From Bacillota bacterium (GTDB taxonomy: Bacteria > Bacillota > TC1): a DNA stretch of 64,000 bases. The stretch lies in NCBI GenBank assembly GCA_024635925.1, contig JAGXHY010000033.1, positions 79,791 through 143,790 on the forward strand. Direction: 5' to 3'. This document shows positions 26,141 to 33,913 of this stretch, in pieces (position 1 is the first letter of the stretch; each line of letters opens with the position of its first letter). The translations under genes and the position numbers were made by a program. The notes beneath the pieces were generated by a model that had not been told where the DNA came from, ran no database searches, and saw nothing but the letters and a program-made list of their open reading frames with translations.

Positions 26141-27490
26141 ATGGGTTTACTTTTAACAGGAGGTACTATAGTTCTTGAAGATGAAGTTATCATTGGAGAT
26201 ATAAAAATTGAAAATGAATTAATAACAGAAATAGGAGAAAAACTAGTTCCTCTAAATAATGATACAGTAATTGATGTTACAGGAAAGCAAGTATTACCAG
26301 GAGTTATTGATGCTCATGTTCATTATAAAATGGCTCTAGGCAAAGTATATACTGTAGATAATTTTGAAACTGGCTCAAGAGCTGCAATATGTGGAGGGGT
26401 AACTACTGTTATTGATTATGCTGAACCAATTGAAGGATTAAGTCTTTTAGAGTCTCTTGATTATAGAGTGAAAGAAGCTAAGGGTCATAATTTTACTGAT
26501 TTTAGCGTTCATATGACAATTTCAGGTAATACACCTTACAATTTAGATGATATTAAAAAGTTTAGAGCGTATGGAATTAATAGTATTAAATTATATACAA
26601 CTTATGATTTTATTATGAATTATGATATGATTTTTGATGTTTTGAGAAAAGCAAAAGAAGTTAATATGGTTGTTACTATTCATTCAGAAGATAATAAAAT
26701 AGTAACTGATAAAATTAAAGAACTATTAGAGCATAATAAAACGGGTGTAGAATTTCATGGTGTAAGTAGACCTAGCAAAGCTGAGTATTATGCAGTTGAA
26801 AGAATAATAGATATGTGTGAGCAAGAGGATTTGAGTGCTCATATCGTACATGTTTCTTCTGGATTGACCGGTGAATTGATTAGTAAAGCAAAAGCTAGGG
26901 GTGTTAAAATTTCTGCTGAAACATGTCCTCATTATTTGATGTTAAATGATGAGGTTTATAAAAGAACTGATGCTCAACTATTTGTTATGCAACCTCCACT
27001 AAGAAATGAATATGAAAGACTTAAATTGATAGATGAGTTTTTAAAAGGAACTTTTGATTTTGTAACAACAGATCATTGTGCCTATAGTCCACATCAAAAA
27101 TTTATATCAAATACTTTTTATGAAACAAATGGTGGTATACCAGGTACAGAAACTTTATTACCTATTATTTATAATCAAACAGTATCAGCGGGGAAGATGG
27201 ATTTATTGAATATGAGTAAATTATTATCTACCAATCCTGCGAAAAAATTTGGTTTATATCCTAAAAAAGGTGTTCTAAAAGTAGGTAGTTATGGTGATGT
27301 TGTGGTTGTAGACCCTGATTTAGAAGTTGTATTAAGTAATGATAAGGTTCATACTGCTGCTGATTATACAACTTTTGATGGAATAAAACTAAAAGGTTAT
27401 CCAATTATGACAATCTTAAGAGGTATGATAGCTTATAGAGATGGTAAATTTTTAATGGGTGATCCAAAGGGTAATTTCATTACTTGTTAA
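26141..27490 (+). CDS. hyuA: D-hydantoinase/dihydropyrimidinase family amidohydrolase, HyuA-like
   Basis: A 449-residue cyclic amidohydrolase that opens hydantoin- or dihydropyrimidine-like rings. The binuclear metal site is visible: His59 and His61 (DAHVH), likely carboxylated Lys150 (SIKLYTTYD), His181 (TIHSED), His237 (IVHVSS) and Asp311 (TTDHCAY). HyuA-type proteins are standard members of purine-degradation clusters. It follows the PLP enzyme by 10 bases behind AGGAGG, so the two form one operon. The ring substrate cannot be read from sequence. Confidence 0.88.
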   Translation: MGLLLTGGTIVLEDEVIIGDIKIENELITEIGEKLVPLNNDTVIDVTGKQVLPGVIDAHVHYKMALGKVYTVDNFETGSRAAICGGVTTVIDYAEPIEGLSLLESLDYRVKEAKGHNFTDFSVHMTISGNTPYNLDDIKKFRAYGINSIKLYTTYDFIMNYDMIFDVLRKAKEVNMVVTIHSEDNKIVTDKIKELLEHNKTGVEFHGVSRPSKAEYYAVERIIDMCEQEDLSAHIVHVSSGLTGELISKAKARGVKISAETCPHYLMLNDEVYKRTDAQLFVMQPPLRNEYERLKLIDEFLKGTFDFVTTDHCAYSPHQKFISNTFYETNGGIPGTETLLPIIYNQTVSAGKMDLLNMSKLLSTNPAKKFGLYPKKGVLKVGSYGDVVVVDPDLEVVLSNDKVHTAADYTTFDGIKLKGYPIMTILRGMIAYRDGKFLMGDPKGNFITC

Positions 27491-27506
27491 TTTTATATAT
27501 ATATAG

Positions 27507-27534
27507 TTGCAAATTAAAAAAATATAAGTATAAT
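27507..27534 (+). promoter_or_regulatory. Predicted promoter of arcC
   Basis: TTGCAA, 16 bases, TATAAT. Transcription would start near 27541, just before a terminator-like hairpin. Confidence 0.6.
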
Positions 27535-27550
27535 TAATGTATATATAAAT

Positions 27551-27583
27551 AAAGGCATACTTCCATACAGTAGTGTGCCTTTT
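27551..27583 (+). terminator. Terminator-like hairpin in the arcC leader
   Basis: AAAGGCATAC pairs with GTGTGCCTTT (one G-T pair) across a 12-base loop, followed by TTTTG. It lies after the predicted arcC promoter and before its ribosome site, so it could attenuate arcC as well as stop readthrough from hyuA. Confidence 0.6.
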
Positions 27584-27610
27584 GAATTTTATAAAAGAGG
27601 AGATAGATTT

Positions 27611-28543
27611 ATGAGTAAAAAAGTTGTTGTAGCATTAGGTGGAAATGCAATTTTAAAACCTAAGCAAGCTGGTACGATTGAAGAACAAATGGAAAACGTT
27701 TTAAATGCCAGCCAAAATATTGTTAAATTAGTCAAAGAAGGATATGAAGTAGTTGTAGTTCATGGTAATGGTCCTCAAGTAGGAAACATTTTATTGCAAA
27801 ATGCAGCTGCAAGAGATCAAGTTCCTGCTATGCCTTTATATGTTTGTGGAGCTATGAGCCAAGGTTTAATTGGCTATATGATTCAACAAAATCTTAGAAA
27901 TGAACTTAAAAAACAAGGAATAAAAAAGAATGTTGTTACTTTATTAACTCAAGTAGTTGTAGATAAAAATGACAGTGCTTTTAAAAATCCAACTAAACCT
28001 GTTGGAGCATTTTATACTGAAGCTGAAGCTCAAACTGGGACTGCTAAGGGCGAGAATTGGGTAGAAGATTCTGGAAGAGGTTGGAGAAAAGTAGTAGCTT
28101 CACCAAAGCCAATTGATGTAGTTGAGTTAAATGAAGTAAAGGACTTAATCGAAACAGGTTGTATAGTTATAACTTGTGGTGGTGGCGGAATTCCTGTCAT
28201 TGAAGATGATGGAGTTTTAAAAGGTGTTGAAGCTGTTATTGATAAGGACTTAGCAAGTAGTTTACTTGCTGATGAGTTAGAAGCTGATTATTTAGTTATT
28301 GCTACTGATGTAGCTCATGTAGCTATTAATTTTGGTAAAGAAAATCAAGAAGACTTAAAAACTATTGATTTAGAAACTGCTCAAAAACATCTAGATGATG
28401 GTCAATTTGGTAAAGGTAGCATGGGACCAAAAGTTGAAGCTGTTATGAAGTTTGTTAGTAAAGGTGGTAAAGGGATCATAACATCTCTTGATTCATTACG
28501 AGATGCTGTTGTTGCTGAAGGTGGAACAAAAATTATAAAATAG
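27611..28543 (+). CDS. arcC: Carbamate kinase
   Basis: A 310-residue amino-acid-kinase-family enzyme that converts carbamoyl phosphate plus ADP to ATP, carbon dioxide and ammonia. ALGGNAIL at the N-terminus, the VVVHGNGPQVGN segment and TCGGGGIPVI are family hallmarks. I chose the ATG at 27611, behind AGAGGAG; an upstream GTG at 27575 would start inside the leader hairpin. Together with the YgeW-like transferase it gives the purine pathway a substrate-level ATP step. No arginine deiminase genes accompany it, which supports the purine role (YqeA-like in E. coli). A two-way terminator follows. Confidence 0.92.
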   Translation: MSKKVVVALGGNAILKPKQAGTIEEQMENVLNASQNIVKLVKEGYEVVVVHGNGPQVGNILLQNAAARDQVPAMPLYVCGAMSQGLIGYMIQQNLRNELKKQGIKKNVVTLLTQVVVDKNDSAFKNPTKPVGAFYTEAEAQTGTAKGENWVEDSGRGWRKVVASPKPIDVVELNEVKDLIETGCIVITCGGGGIPVIEDDGVLKGVEAVIDKDLASSLLADELEADYLVIATDVAHVAINFGKENQEDLKTIDLETAQKHLDDGQFGKGSMGPKVEAVMKFVSKGGKGIITSLDSLRDAVVAEGGTKIIK

Positions 28544-28567
28544 TAACTTATACTTTCTTTATAAATG

Positions 28568-28600
28568 AAAAGACATATGATAATTTATCATATGTCTTTT
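28568..28600. terminator. Bidirectional terminator between arcC and the hemolysin III gene
   Basis: AAAAGACATATGATA and its complement form a long stem with A and T runs on both flanks, so it can end transcription from either side, as fits convergent genes. Confidence 0.9.
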
Positions 28601-28635
28601 ATTTTACTAAATTTTATCTATTTAAATAATGGAAA

Positions 28636-29268
28636 TTAGAGAACATATATTAACACTGATAATATATGACAAATACTTGCAAATAATACAAATAAATGCC
28701 AAATAGAGTGGAAATATTTTATACTTCTAATAATATAAAAAATTAGTCCTAAAGTATAGAGAAGTCCACCAACTATTAAGAGTGTTAAACCTACTGGATC
28801 TAAATTATTTACTAGTAAAGGAATATAAAAGGCGATTGTCCAACCCATAACTATATATAATCCATTAGAAATTTTTCTAAATTTATTTAAATTTACAGAA
28901 TTAAGTATAAGTAAAACACCGAAAATTGCACTAATCCATATAATTATAAAAATTAACCATCCAGGTTTACCTCCTATTGTTAAAAGGGCATAGGGAGTAT
29001 AGGTTCCTGCTATTAACAGATAAATAGTACAATGATCTGATATTTGAAATATTTGTTTAGCCTTTTTATTTGTTAATGAATGGTAAAGTGTAGAAGATAT
29101 GTATACCGAGATTAGAGTAGTTCCAAAAACGATTGAAGAAGCAACTTCTAACCTAGTTGATGAGTATAATATCATTAGAATAAGGGCTATAATACTTATA
29201 ATAACGCCTATTCCATGAGTAGTAGAATTAAATATCTCTTCACCTAATGTATATTTACGTTTATTCAT
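28636..29268 (-). CDS. Hemolysin III / TrhA (AdipoR-PAQR) family membrane protein
   Basis: A 210-residue integral membrane protein with about seven hydrophobic helices. The N-terminal LGEEIFNSTTHGIG segment and the LYHS and C-terminal SIWHLFVLFAS histidine motifs are typical of the family, where they likely bind zinc. Proposed roles include membrane-fluidity homeostasis; the hemolysin name is historical. It is one of only three minus-strand genes in the window, has an AAAGGAG site and a good promoter, and converges on arcC. Confidence 0.9.
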   Translation of the reverse strand: MNKRKYTLGEEIFNSTTHGIGVIISIIALILMILYSSTRLEVASSIVFGTTLISVYISSTLYHSLTNKKAKQIFQISDHCTIYLLIAGTYTPYALLTIGGKPGWLIFIIIWISAIFGVLLILNSVNLNKFRKISNGLYIVMGWTIAFYIPLLVNNLDPVGLTLLIVGGLLYTLGLIFYIIRSIKYFHSIWHLFVLFASICHILSVLIYVL

Positions 29269-29291
29269 AATATCTCCTTTACTATATATTT

Positions 29292-29320
29292 AGAATATCA
29301 GTTATATTTTAGATTGACAA
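29292..29320 (-). promoter_or_regulatory. Predicted promoter of the hemolysin III gene
   Basis: Read on the minus strand: TTGTCA, 17-base spacer, TATTCT, about 24 bases before the start codon. Confidence 0.6.
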
Positions 29321-29330
29321 GATATATAAT

Positions 29331-29366
29331 AAAAAAAGACTATTTTACTTGTGTAAAAATAGTCTT
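29331..29366 (-). terminator. Terminator of the Arg-Gly tRNA unit (minus strand)
   Basis: On the minus strand AAGACTATTTTTAC pairs with GTAAAATAGTCTT and is followed by a run of seven Ts. It lies directly after the tRNA-Arg 3' end. Confidence 0.88.
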
Positions 29367-29378
29367 AAATATTCATAG

Positions 29379-29455
29379 TGGTGTGCCAGAAGGGATTCGA
29401 ACCCCCGACCTACGGATTAGAAATCCGTTGCTCTATCCAGCTGAGCTACTAGCAC
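29379..29455 (-). tRNA. tRNA-Arg (TCT)
   Basis: A 77-base cloverleaf on the minus strand with encoded CCA. The acceptor stem GTGCTAG pairs with CTGGCAC. The anticodon stem ACGGA/TCCGT encloses TTTCTAA, giving anticodon TCT. The T arm carries GGTTCGAAT. Confidence 0.95.
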
Positions 29456-29462
29456 GAAATAA

Positions 29463-29536
<74 letters not shown>

Positions 29537-29557
29537 AAATTTATCAACGCACTATGT

Positions 29558-29586
29558 ATTATATCTCAAAAAAGCCTATCTGTAAA
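29558..29586 (-). promoter_or_regulatory. Predicted promoter of the Gly-Arg tRNA unit
   Basis: On the minus strand: TTTACA, 17-base spacer, perfect TATAAT, about 20 bases before the tRNA-Gly 5' end. Confidence 0.7.
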
Positions 29587-29694
29587 TAGAAAAAGAAAAA
29601 ATAATCATTATTTTAGTTAATGTACTACTTAAATTGATTGAATATTGATTGAATATATTATAATTGAAGACCTTAATATATTATATAAAAACAA

Positions 29695-29723
29695 TTGAAA
29701 AAATTCAACTTATATGTTAAGAT
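29695..29723 (+). promoter_or_regulatory. Predicted promoter of the Mn2+ riboswitch and cation ATPase
   Basis: TTGAAA, 17 bases, TAAGAT, placing the RNA start just before the riboswitch core. The -10 match is moderate. Confidence 0.5.
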
Positions 29724-29733
29724 TGGGATGTTA

Positions 29734-29845
29734 AAAGGGAGTAGTTAAAACAGTAAAGACAACATACCCGATACAATTGTATCTGGATTTACGACCATTA
29801 ATGGTAACAAGACTTTTAGCGTTTTTACGCTATGGGTCTTTTTTT
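29734..29845 (+). ncRNA. yybP-ykoY (Mn2+) riboswitch with terminator
   Basis: The conserved GGGAGTAG (29737-29744), the ACATACCCG segment and the later ATGGTAACAAGAC segment match the yybP-ykoY family. The final AAGAC arm also forms the terminator stem (29809-29845: AAGAC...AGCGT/ACGCT...GTCTT, then seven Ts), so aptamer and terminator compete, as expected of an ON switch for Mn2+. The regulated gene, a cation P-type ATPase, is a common partner. Confidence 0.85.
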
Positions 29846-29863
29846 ATAATTAAGGAGGTATGC

Positions 29864-32542
29864 ATGAACAGTTATTTAGATAGTCAAGAAAAAATAGTTA
29901 GAGAATTAGGTAGTAATATTGAGAAAGGGTTGAAAGATCATGAGGTTATAGAATCTAGAAATATTTATGGTGAGAATGCTTTTAGTAAAGAAAAACCTAT
30001 AAGTTTATTAAAAAGAATCATTGAAGCATTACGCGAACCTATGATTTTCATCCTTGTTATTGCTGCAATTGTAACGATAAGTGTTAATATATTTAAATTA
30101 TTTAATGGTCAGCATGCTGAATTTGTTGAATCAATTGGTATATTAATTGCAATAGCACTCTCTACTACTATAACTATTGGTATGGAAGGTAAATCAAAAA
30201 AAGCTTTTGAGGCCTTAAATAAAATAAAAGAAAATATAGCTATAAAGACTTATAGAAATGGAGTCATTACTTTAGTAGCTCAAAAAGATTTAGTTGTAGG
30301 AGATATAATACTCGTAGAAACTGGAGATAAAATACCAGTTGATGCTAGATTATTAGAAAGTACTAATTTACAAGTAGATGAGTCATCTTTAACAGGTGAA
30401 AGTAATTCAGTAAATAAGAACTCAAAATTAAAAATAAAAAATATGCATACTCCTTTAGCAGAACGATATAATATGTTATATGGTGGAACGTTTATAACTG
30501 CAGGTATAGGTAAAGCAATAGTTACACAAGTCGGTGATGATACAGAATTTGGTAAAATAGCCGATGAGCTTAAAAGACAAGATAAAACAACAACACCTTT
30601 ACAGGAAAAACTAGCAAAACTTGGTAAAGCTATAAGTATTCTAGGTATTGGACTTGCAACTTTTATTTTTATAATTCAACTATTAAAGTTATATTTAAGT
30701 AGTAACATTAATTTTGATACTGTTTCCGAAACGTTTATTACTAGTATTGTATTAATTGTTGCAGCTGTTCCAGAAGGACTTCCAACTATTGTTGCTGCAT
30801 CACTAGCGATTAATATTATGAAGATGGCTAAAGAAAATGCTTTAGTAAAAAATCTTATAGCAAGTGAAACTGTAGGGGCAGTTAATATAATTTGTTCTGA
30901 TAAAACAGGAACTTTAACTGAAAATAAGATGACAGTAGTTAAAGTTTTTGAAGATAGTAGTTTTCTTAATCCTGAGGATATGAAATCTGAAAAACTTCTG
31001 AAAAACTTTTCGTTAAATACCTCAGCTCACCTTCAAACAGATGAAAAAGGTATTAATAATTTCATAGGTAGTCCAACTGAAGGAGCACTATTAGTTGTGC
31101 ATGATAAAGTTGTCGATCAAAGTTATAAAGAAATTAGAAAAGCTTCTAATATAGTTCATACTTACCCATTTTCTTCAGAAAATAAAAAAATGACTACTAT
31201 AGTAAATGAAAATGATAAGATATTGGCCTATACAAAAGGAAGTACAGAAAAGATTTTGAGTTTTTGTAATAAAGTGATGACTAAAGATGGTATATCAGAC
31301 ATAAAAGAAAAAATCGAATATATAGAAGAACAGGTTCATTACTTTGAAAGCCAAGCAATGAGACTTATTGGTTTTTCTCATAAAGAATTAGTAAACTCAC
31401 ATAATTATGAAAATGATGAGAAAAATATTGAATCAGATATGATATTTGATGGATTTGTGGTAATAAAGGATCCTATTAGAAATGAGGTATATGGTGCTAT
31501 AAATCACTGTAGAGATGCTGGAGTTGGCGTTAAAATGTTAACCGGTGACAATCTGATTACAGCTAAGGCCATAGCTTCTGAACTAGGTATTATTGATAAA
31601 AACAGCTTAGTCTTAAAAGCTGTTACTGTGGAAGCAATGTCAGACAAAGAACTTGAAGATAAGATTGATAATATAAAAGTTATTGCTAGAAGTACACCTT
31701 TAATAAAACTTAGAATTGTAAATATGTTAAAGAAAAGAGGCAATGTAGTTGCAGTAACAGGAGATGGTATTAATGATGCTCCAGCCTTGAAAAGTTCAGA
31801 TGTTGGTATTGCAATGGGAATTACTGGAACTGAAGTTTCTAAAGAAGCTAGTGATATTGTCTTGCTAGATGATTCATTTGCTACAATAGTAAAAGCTATT
31901 CATTGGGGCAGGGGAATTTATGAAAACTTTCAAAGATTTCTCCAGTTTCAACTTGCAGTTAATTTATCATCTGTAATTGTAATTGTAACAACAATACTAA
32001 TTGGATTTAAAGCACCATTTACTGCCTTAGAAATATTATGGATAAATCTAATAATGGACGGTCCCCCTGCTCTAACACTTGGGTTAGAACCAATTAGAGG
32101 AGACTTGATGAAAAATAAACCAACATCAAGGAATGCTAGTATTGTCACAGGTACAATGTTATCGAATATTGTTATTTCAGGTATATTTATATCTGTAGTT
32201 ATTATATTGCAGGAAGTATATAATTTTCTTGGTGCTCCTGAAGCAAGTAAAAGCACTGTGGTTTTCACCTTATTTGTACTTTTCCAACTAATAAATGCTT
32301 TTAACTCTAGAGAATTAGGAAATGTTAGTATTCTAAAACATATGGTTAATAATAAAACTATGTTAATTGTATTTGCGGGAACATTTATGTTGCAATTTAT
32401 TATTACTCAGTTTGGTGCATCTACCTTTGGTACAGTACCTCTAGATTTGACTATGTGGCTTAAAATAATTGCTACTTCATTATCTGTATTTGTTGTGGGA
32501 GAATTAGTGAAAATTATTAGAAAAAGAATTAATAATAATTAA
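29864..32542 (+). CDS. P2-type cation-transporting ATPase, likely Mn2+/Ca2+ efflux
   Basis: I chose the ATG at 29864 (892 residues) because AAGGAGGT lies upstream and the longer frame would run through the riboswitch terminator. It is a P-type ATPase with the phosphorylated Asp346 in CSDKTGTLTEN, the VPEGLP motif of Ca2+-type pumps, GDGINDAPALK and a C-terminal cation-ATPase domain with several helices. It should expel Mn2+ and/or Ca2+ across the membrane. Control by the upstream yybP-ykoY RNA favours Mn2+. Length matches the Ca2+-ATPase-like (PMR1-type) family. Confidence 0.92.
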   Translation: MNSYLDSQEKIVRELGSNIEKGLKDHEVIESRNIYGENAFSKEKPISLLKRIIEALREPMIFILVIAAIVTISVNIFKLFNGQHAEFVESIGILIAIALSTTITIGMEGKSKKAFEALNKIKENIAIKTYRNGVITLVAQKDLVVGDIILVETGDKIPVDARLLESTNLQVDESSLTGESNSVNKNSKLKIKNMHTPLAERYNMLYGGTFITAGIGKAIVTQVGDDTEFGKIADELKRQDKTTTPLQEKLAKLGKAISILGIGLATFIFIIQLLKLYLSSNINFDTVSETFITSIVLIVAAVPEGLPTIVAASLAINIMKMAKENALVKNLIASETVGAVNIICSDKTGTLTENKMTVVKVFEDSSFLNPEDMKSEKLLKNFSLNTSAHLQTDEKGINNFIGSPTEGALLVVHDKVVDQSYKEIRKASNIVHTYPFSSENKKMTTIVNENDKILAYTKGSTEKILSFCNKVMTKDGISDIKEKIEYIEEQVHYFESQAMRLIGFSHKELVNSHNYENDEKNIESDMIFDGFVVIKDPIRNEVYGAINHCRDAGVGVKMLTGDNLITAKAIASELGIIDKNSLVLKAVTVEAMSDKELEDKIDNIKVIARSTPLIKLRIVNMLKKRGNVVAVTGDGINDAPALKSSDVGIAMGITGTEVSKEASDIVLLDDSFATIVKAIHWGRGIYENFQRFLQFQLAVNLSSVIVIVTTILIGFKAPFTALEILWINLIMDGPPALTLGLEPIRGDLMKNKPTSRNASIVTGTMLSNIVISGIFISVVIILQEVYNFLGAPEASKSTVVFTLFVLFQLINAFNSRELGNVSILKHMVNNKTMLIVFAGTFMLQFIITQFGASTFGTVPLDLTMWLKIIATSLSVFVVGELVKIIRKRINNN

Positions 32543-32598
32543 AGAATAGTATCAAATGTTAAAAAAATAAAGAGAATCTTTTGGAGGAGTAACTATAA

Positions 32599-33912
32599 TT
32601 GAAGTATTTTATTGAAGTTTGGGGTTGTGCAATGAATGAACACGATGCAGAAACTCTAGGAGGATTAATAGAAAAAAAAGGTTTTATCAAAGCTGATAAT
32701 TATTCTGATGCACAATTAATTGTATTACACACATGTTGTATAAGAGCTAAAGCAGAAGACAAAGTAATTGGTAGAATTGGTGCTTTATCAAAAATAAAGA
32801 AAAAAAGACCAGAAATGATCATTGCTGTTGGTGGCTGTATGACTCAACAAGAAGAAGTAGCTCAATATATTCAGACACGCTTTAAAGATGTTGATATCAT
32901 ATATGGTACACATAATTTAAATGAATTTGATAAAATGTTAACAACGGTATTAGAAGAAAAGAAGCAAGTAAAAAATATATCATGTACAGATGGAATGGAA
33001 ATTAAAGAAGATATACCAATAAAAAGAAATGATAATTTAAAAGCTTATGTTAACATAATATATGGATGTAACAACTTTTGTTCTTATTGTATAGTCCCCT
33101 ATGTTAGGGGAAGAGAAAAAAGCAGAGAGATTAAATTCATTATTGAAGAGGTTAAAGCGTTATTAGAAAATGGATTTAAAGAGATAACTTTACTTGGACA
33201 AAATGTTAATTCTTATGGGCATGATTTTAATGACGGTACAAATTTTTCCGTTTTATTAAAGGTATTGGATAAATTAGGAGATTATAGACTAAGGTTTATG
33301 TCTTCACATCCAAGAGATTTTGATTATGAATTAATAGATACTATTAATAAGACTAAAAATGTTTGTCATCAAATTCATTTACCTCTACAATCAGGTAGTG
33401 ATAGAATTATAAAAGAAATGAATAGAGGATATACAAAAGAACATTACTTAGCCTTGACAGATTATATATTTAAGGTTATGCCTGATGCTACAATATCTAC
33501 AGATATCATAGTTGGATTTCCAGGAGAAACTGAAGAAGATTTCCAGGATACTATGGATGTTGTTGATAAGGTAGGTTATGATCAGGCTTATATGTTTATG
33601 TATTCTATAAGAGAGGGTACTAGAGCAGCAAAAATGGAAAATCAAATCCCTGAAAAAATAAAAAAAGAAAGATTTCATCGTTTATTAACATTGCAAAATA
33701 AGAAAAGCCTAGAAAAAAACAAAGCAATGCTAGGTAAAGTATATGAAGTTTTAGTTGAAGGTCTAGGTGAAAAAGGTAGGTTAACTGCAAGAAATCGTGG
33801 AAATAAAGTAATAAACTTTACAGGTGATCCTAGTCTTACAGGAGATTTTGTTAAGGTTAAAGTAATAGATTATAATACTTGGTCACTGTATGGAGAGTTA
33901 ATAGGAGATTAA
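32599..33912 (+). CDS. miaB: tRNA-2-methylthio-N6-dimethylallyladenosine synthase
   Basis: A 437-residue radical SAM methylthiotransferase that adds the 2-methylthio group to i6A37 of tRNAs reading UNN codons. The radical SAM cluster is Cys157, Cys161 and Cys164 (GCNNFCSYC). The auxiliary cluster residues are Cys10, Cys46 or Cys47, and Cys80. A TRAM domain ends the protein. The TTG start sits nine bases after GGAGGAG. It heads a miaB-mutS-mutL-miaA operon, a common clostridial arrangement. Confidence 0.96.
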   Translation: MKYFIEVWGCAMNEHDAETLGGLIEKKGFIKADNYSDAQLIVLHTCCIRAKAEDKVIGRIGALSKIKKKRPEMIIAVGGCMTQQEEVAQYIQTRFKDVDIIYGTHNLNEFDKMLTTVLEEKKQVKNISCTDGMEIKEDIPIKRNDNLKAYVNIIYGCNNFCSYCIVPYVRGREKSREIKFIIEEVKALLENGFKEITLLGQNVNSYGHDFNDGTNFSVLLKVLDKLGDYRLRFMSSHPRDFDYELIDTINKTKNVCHQIHLPLQSGSDRIIKEMNRGYTKEHYLALTDYIFKVMPDATISTDIIVGFPGETEEDFQDTMDVVDKVGYDQAYMFMYSIREGTRAAKMENQIPEKIKKERFHRLLTLQNKKSLEKNKAMLGKVYEVLVEGLGEKGRLTARNRGNKVINFTGDPSLTGDFVKVKVIDYNTWSLYGELIGD

Positions 33913-33913
33913 A

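Noticed and set aside
29777..29863. N-terminal extension of the P-type ATPase
   Set aside because: It would translate through the riboswitch and terminator; the ATG at 29864 has AAGGAGGT.
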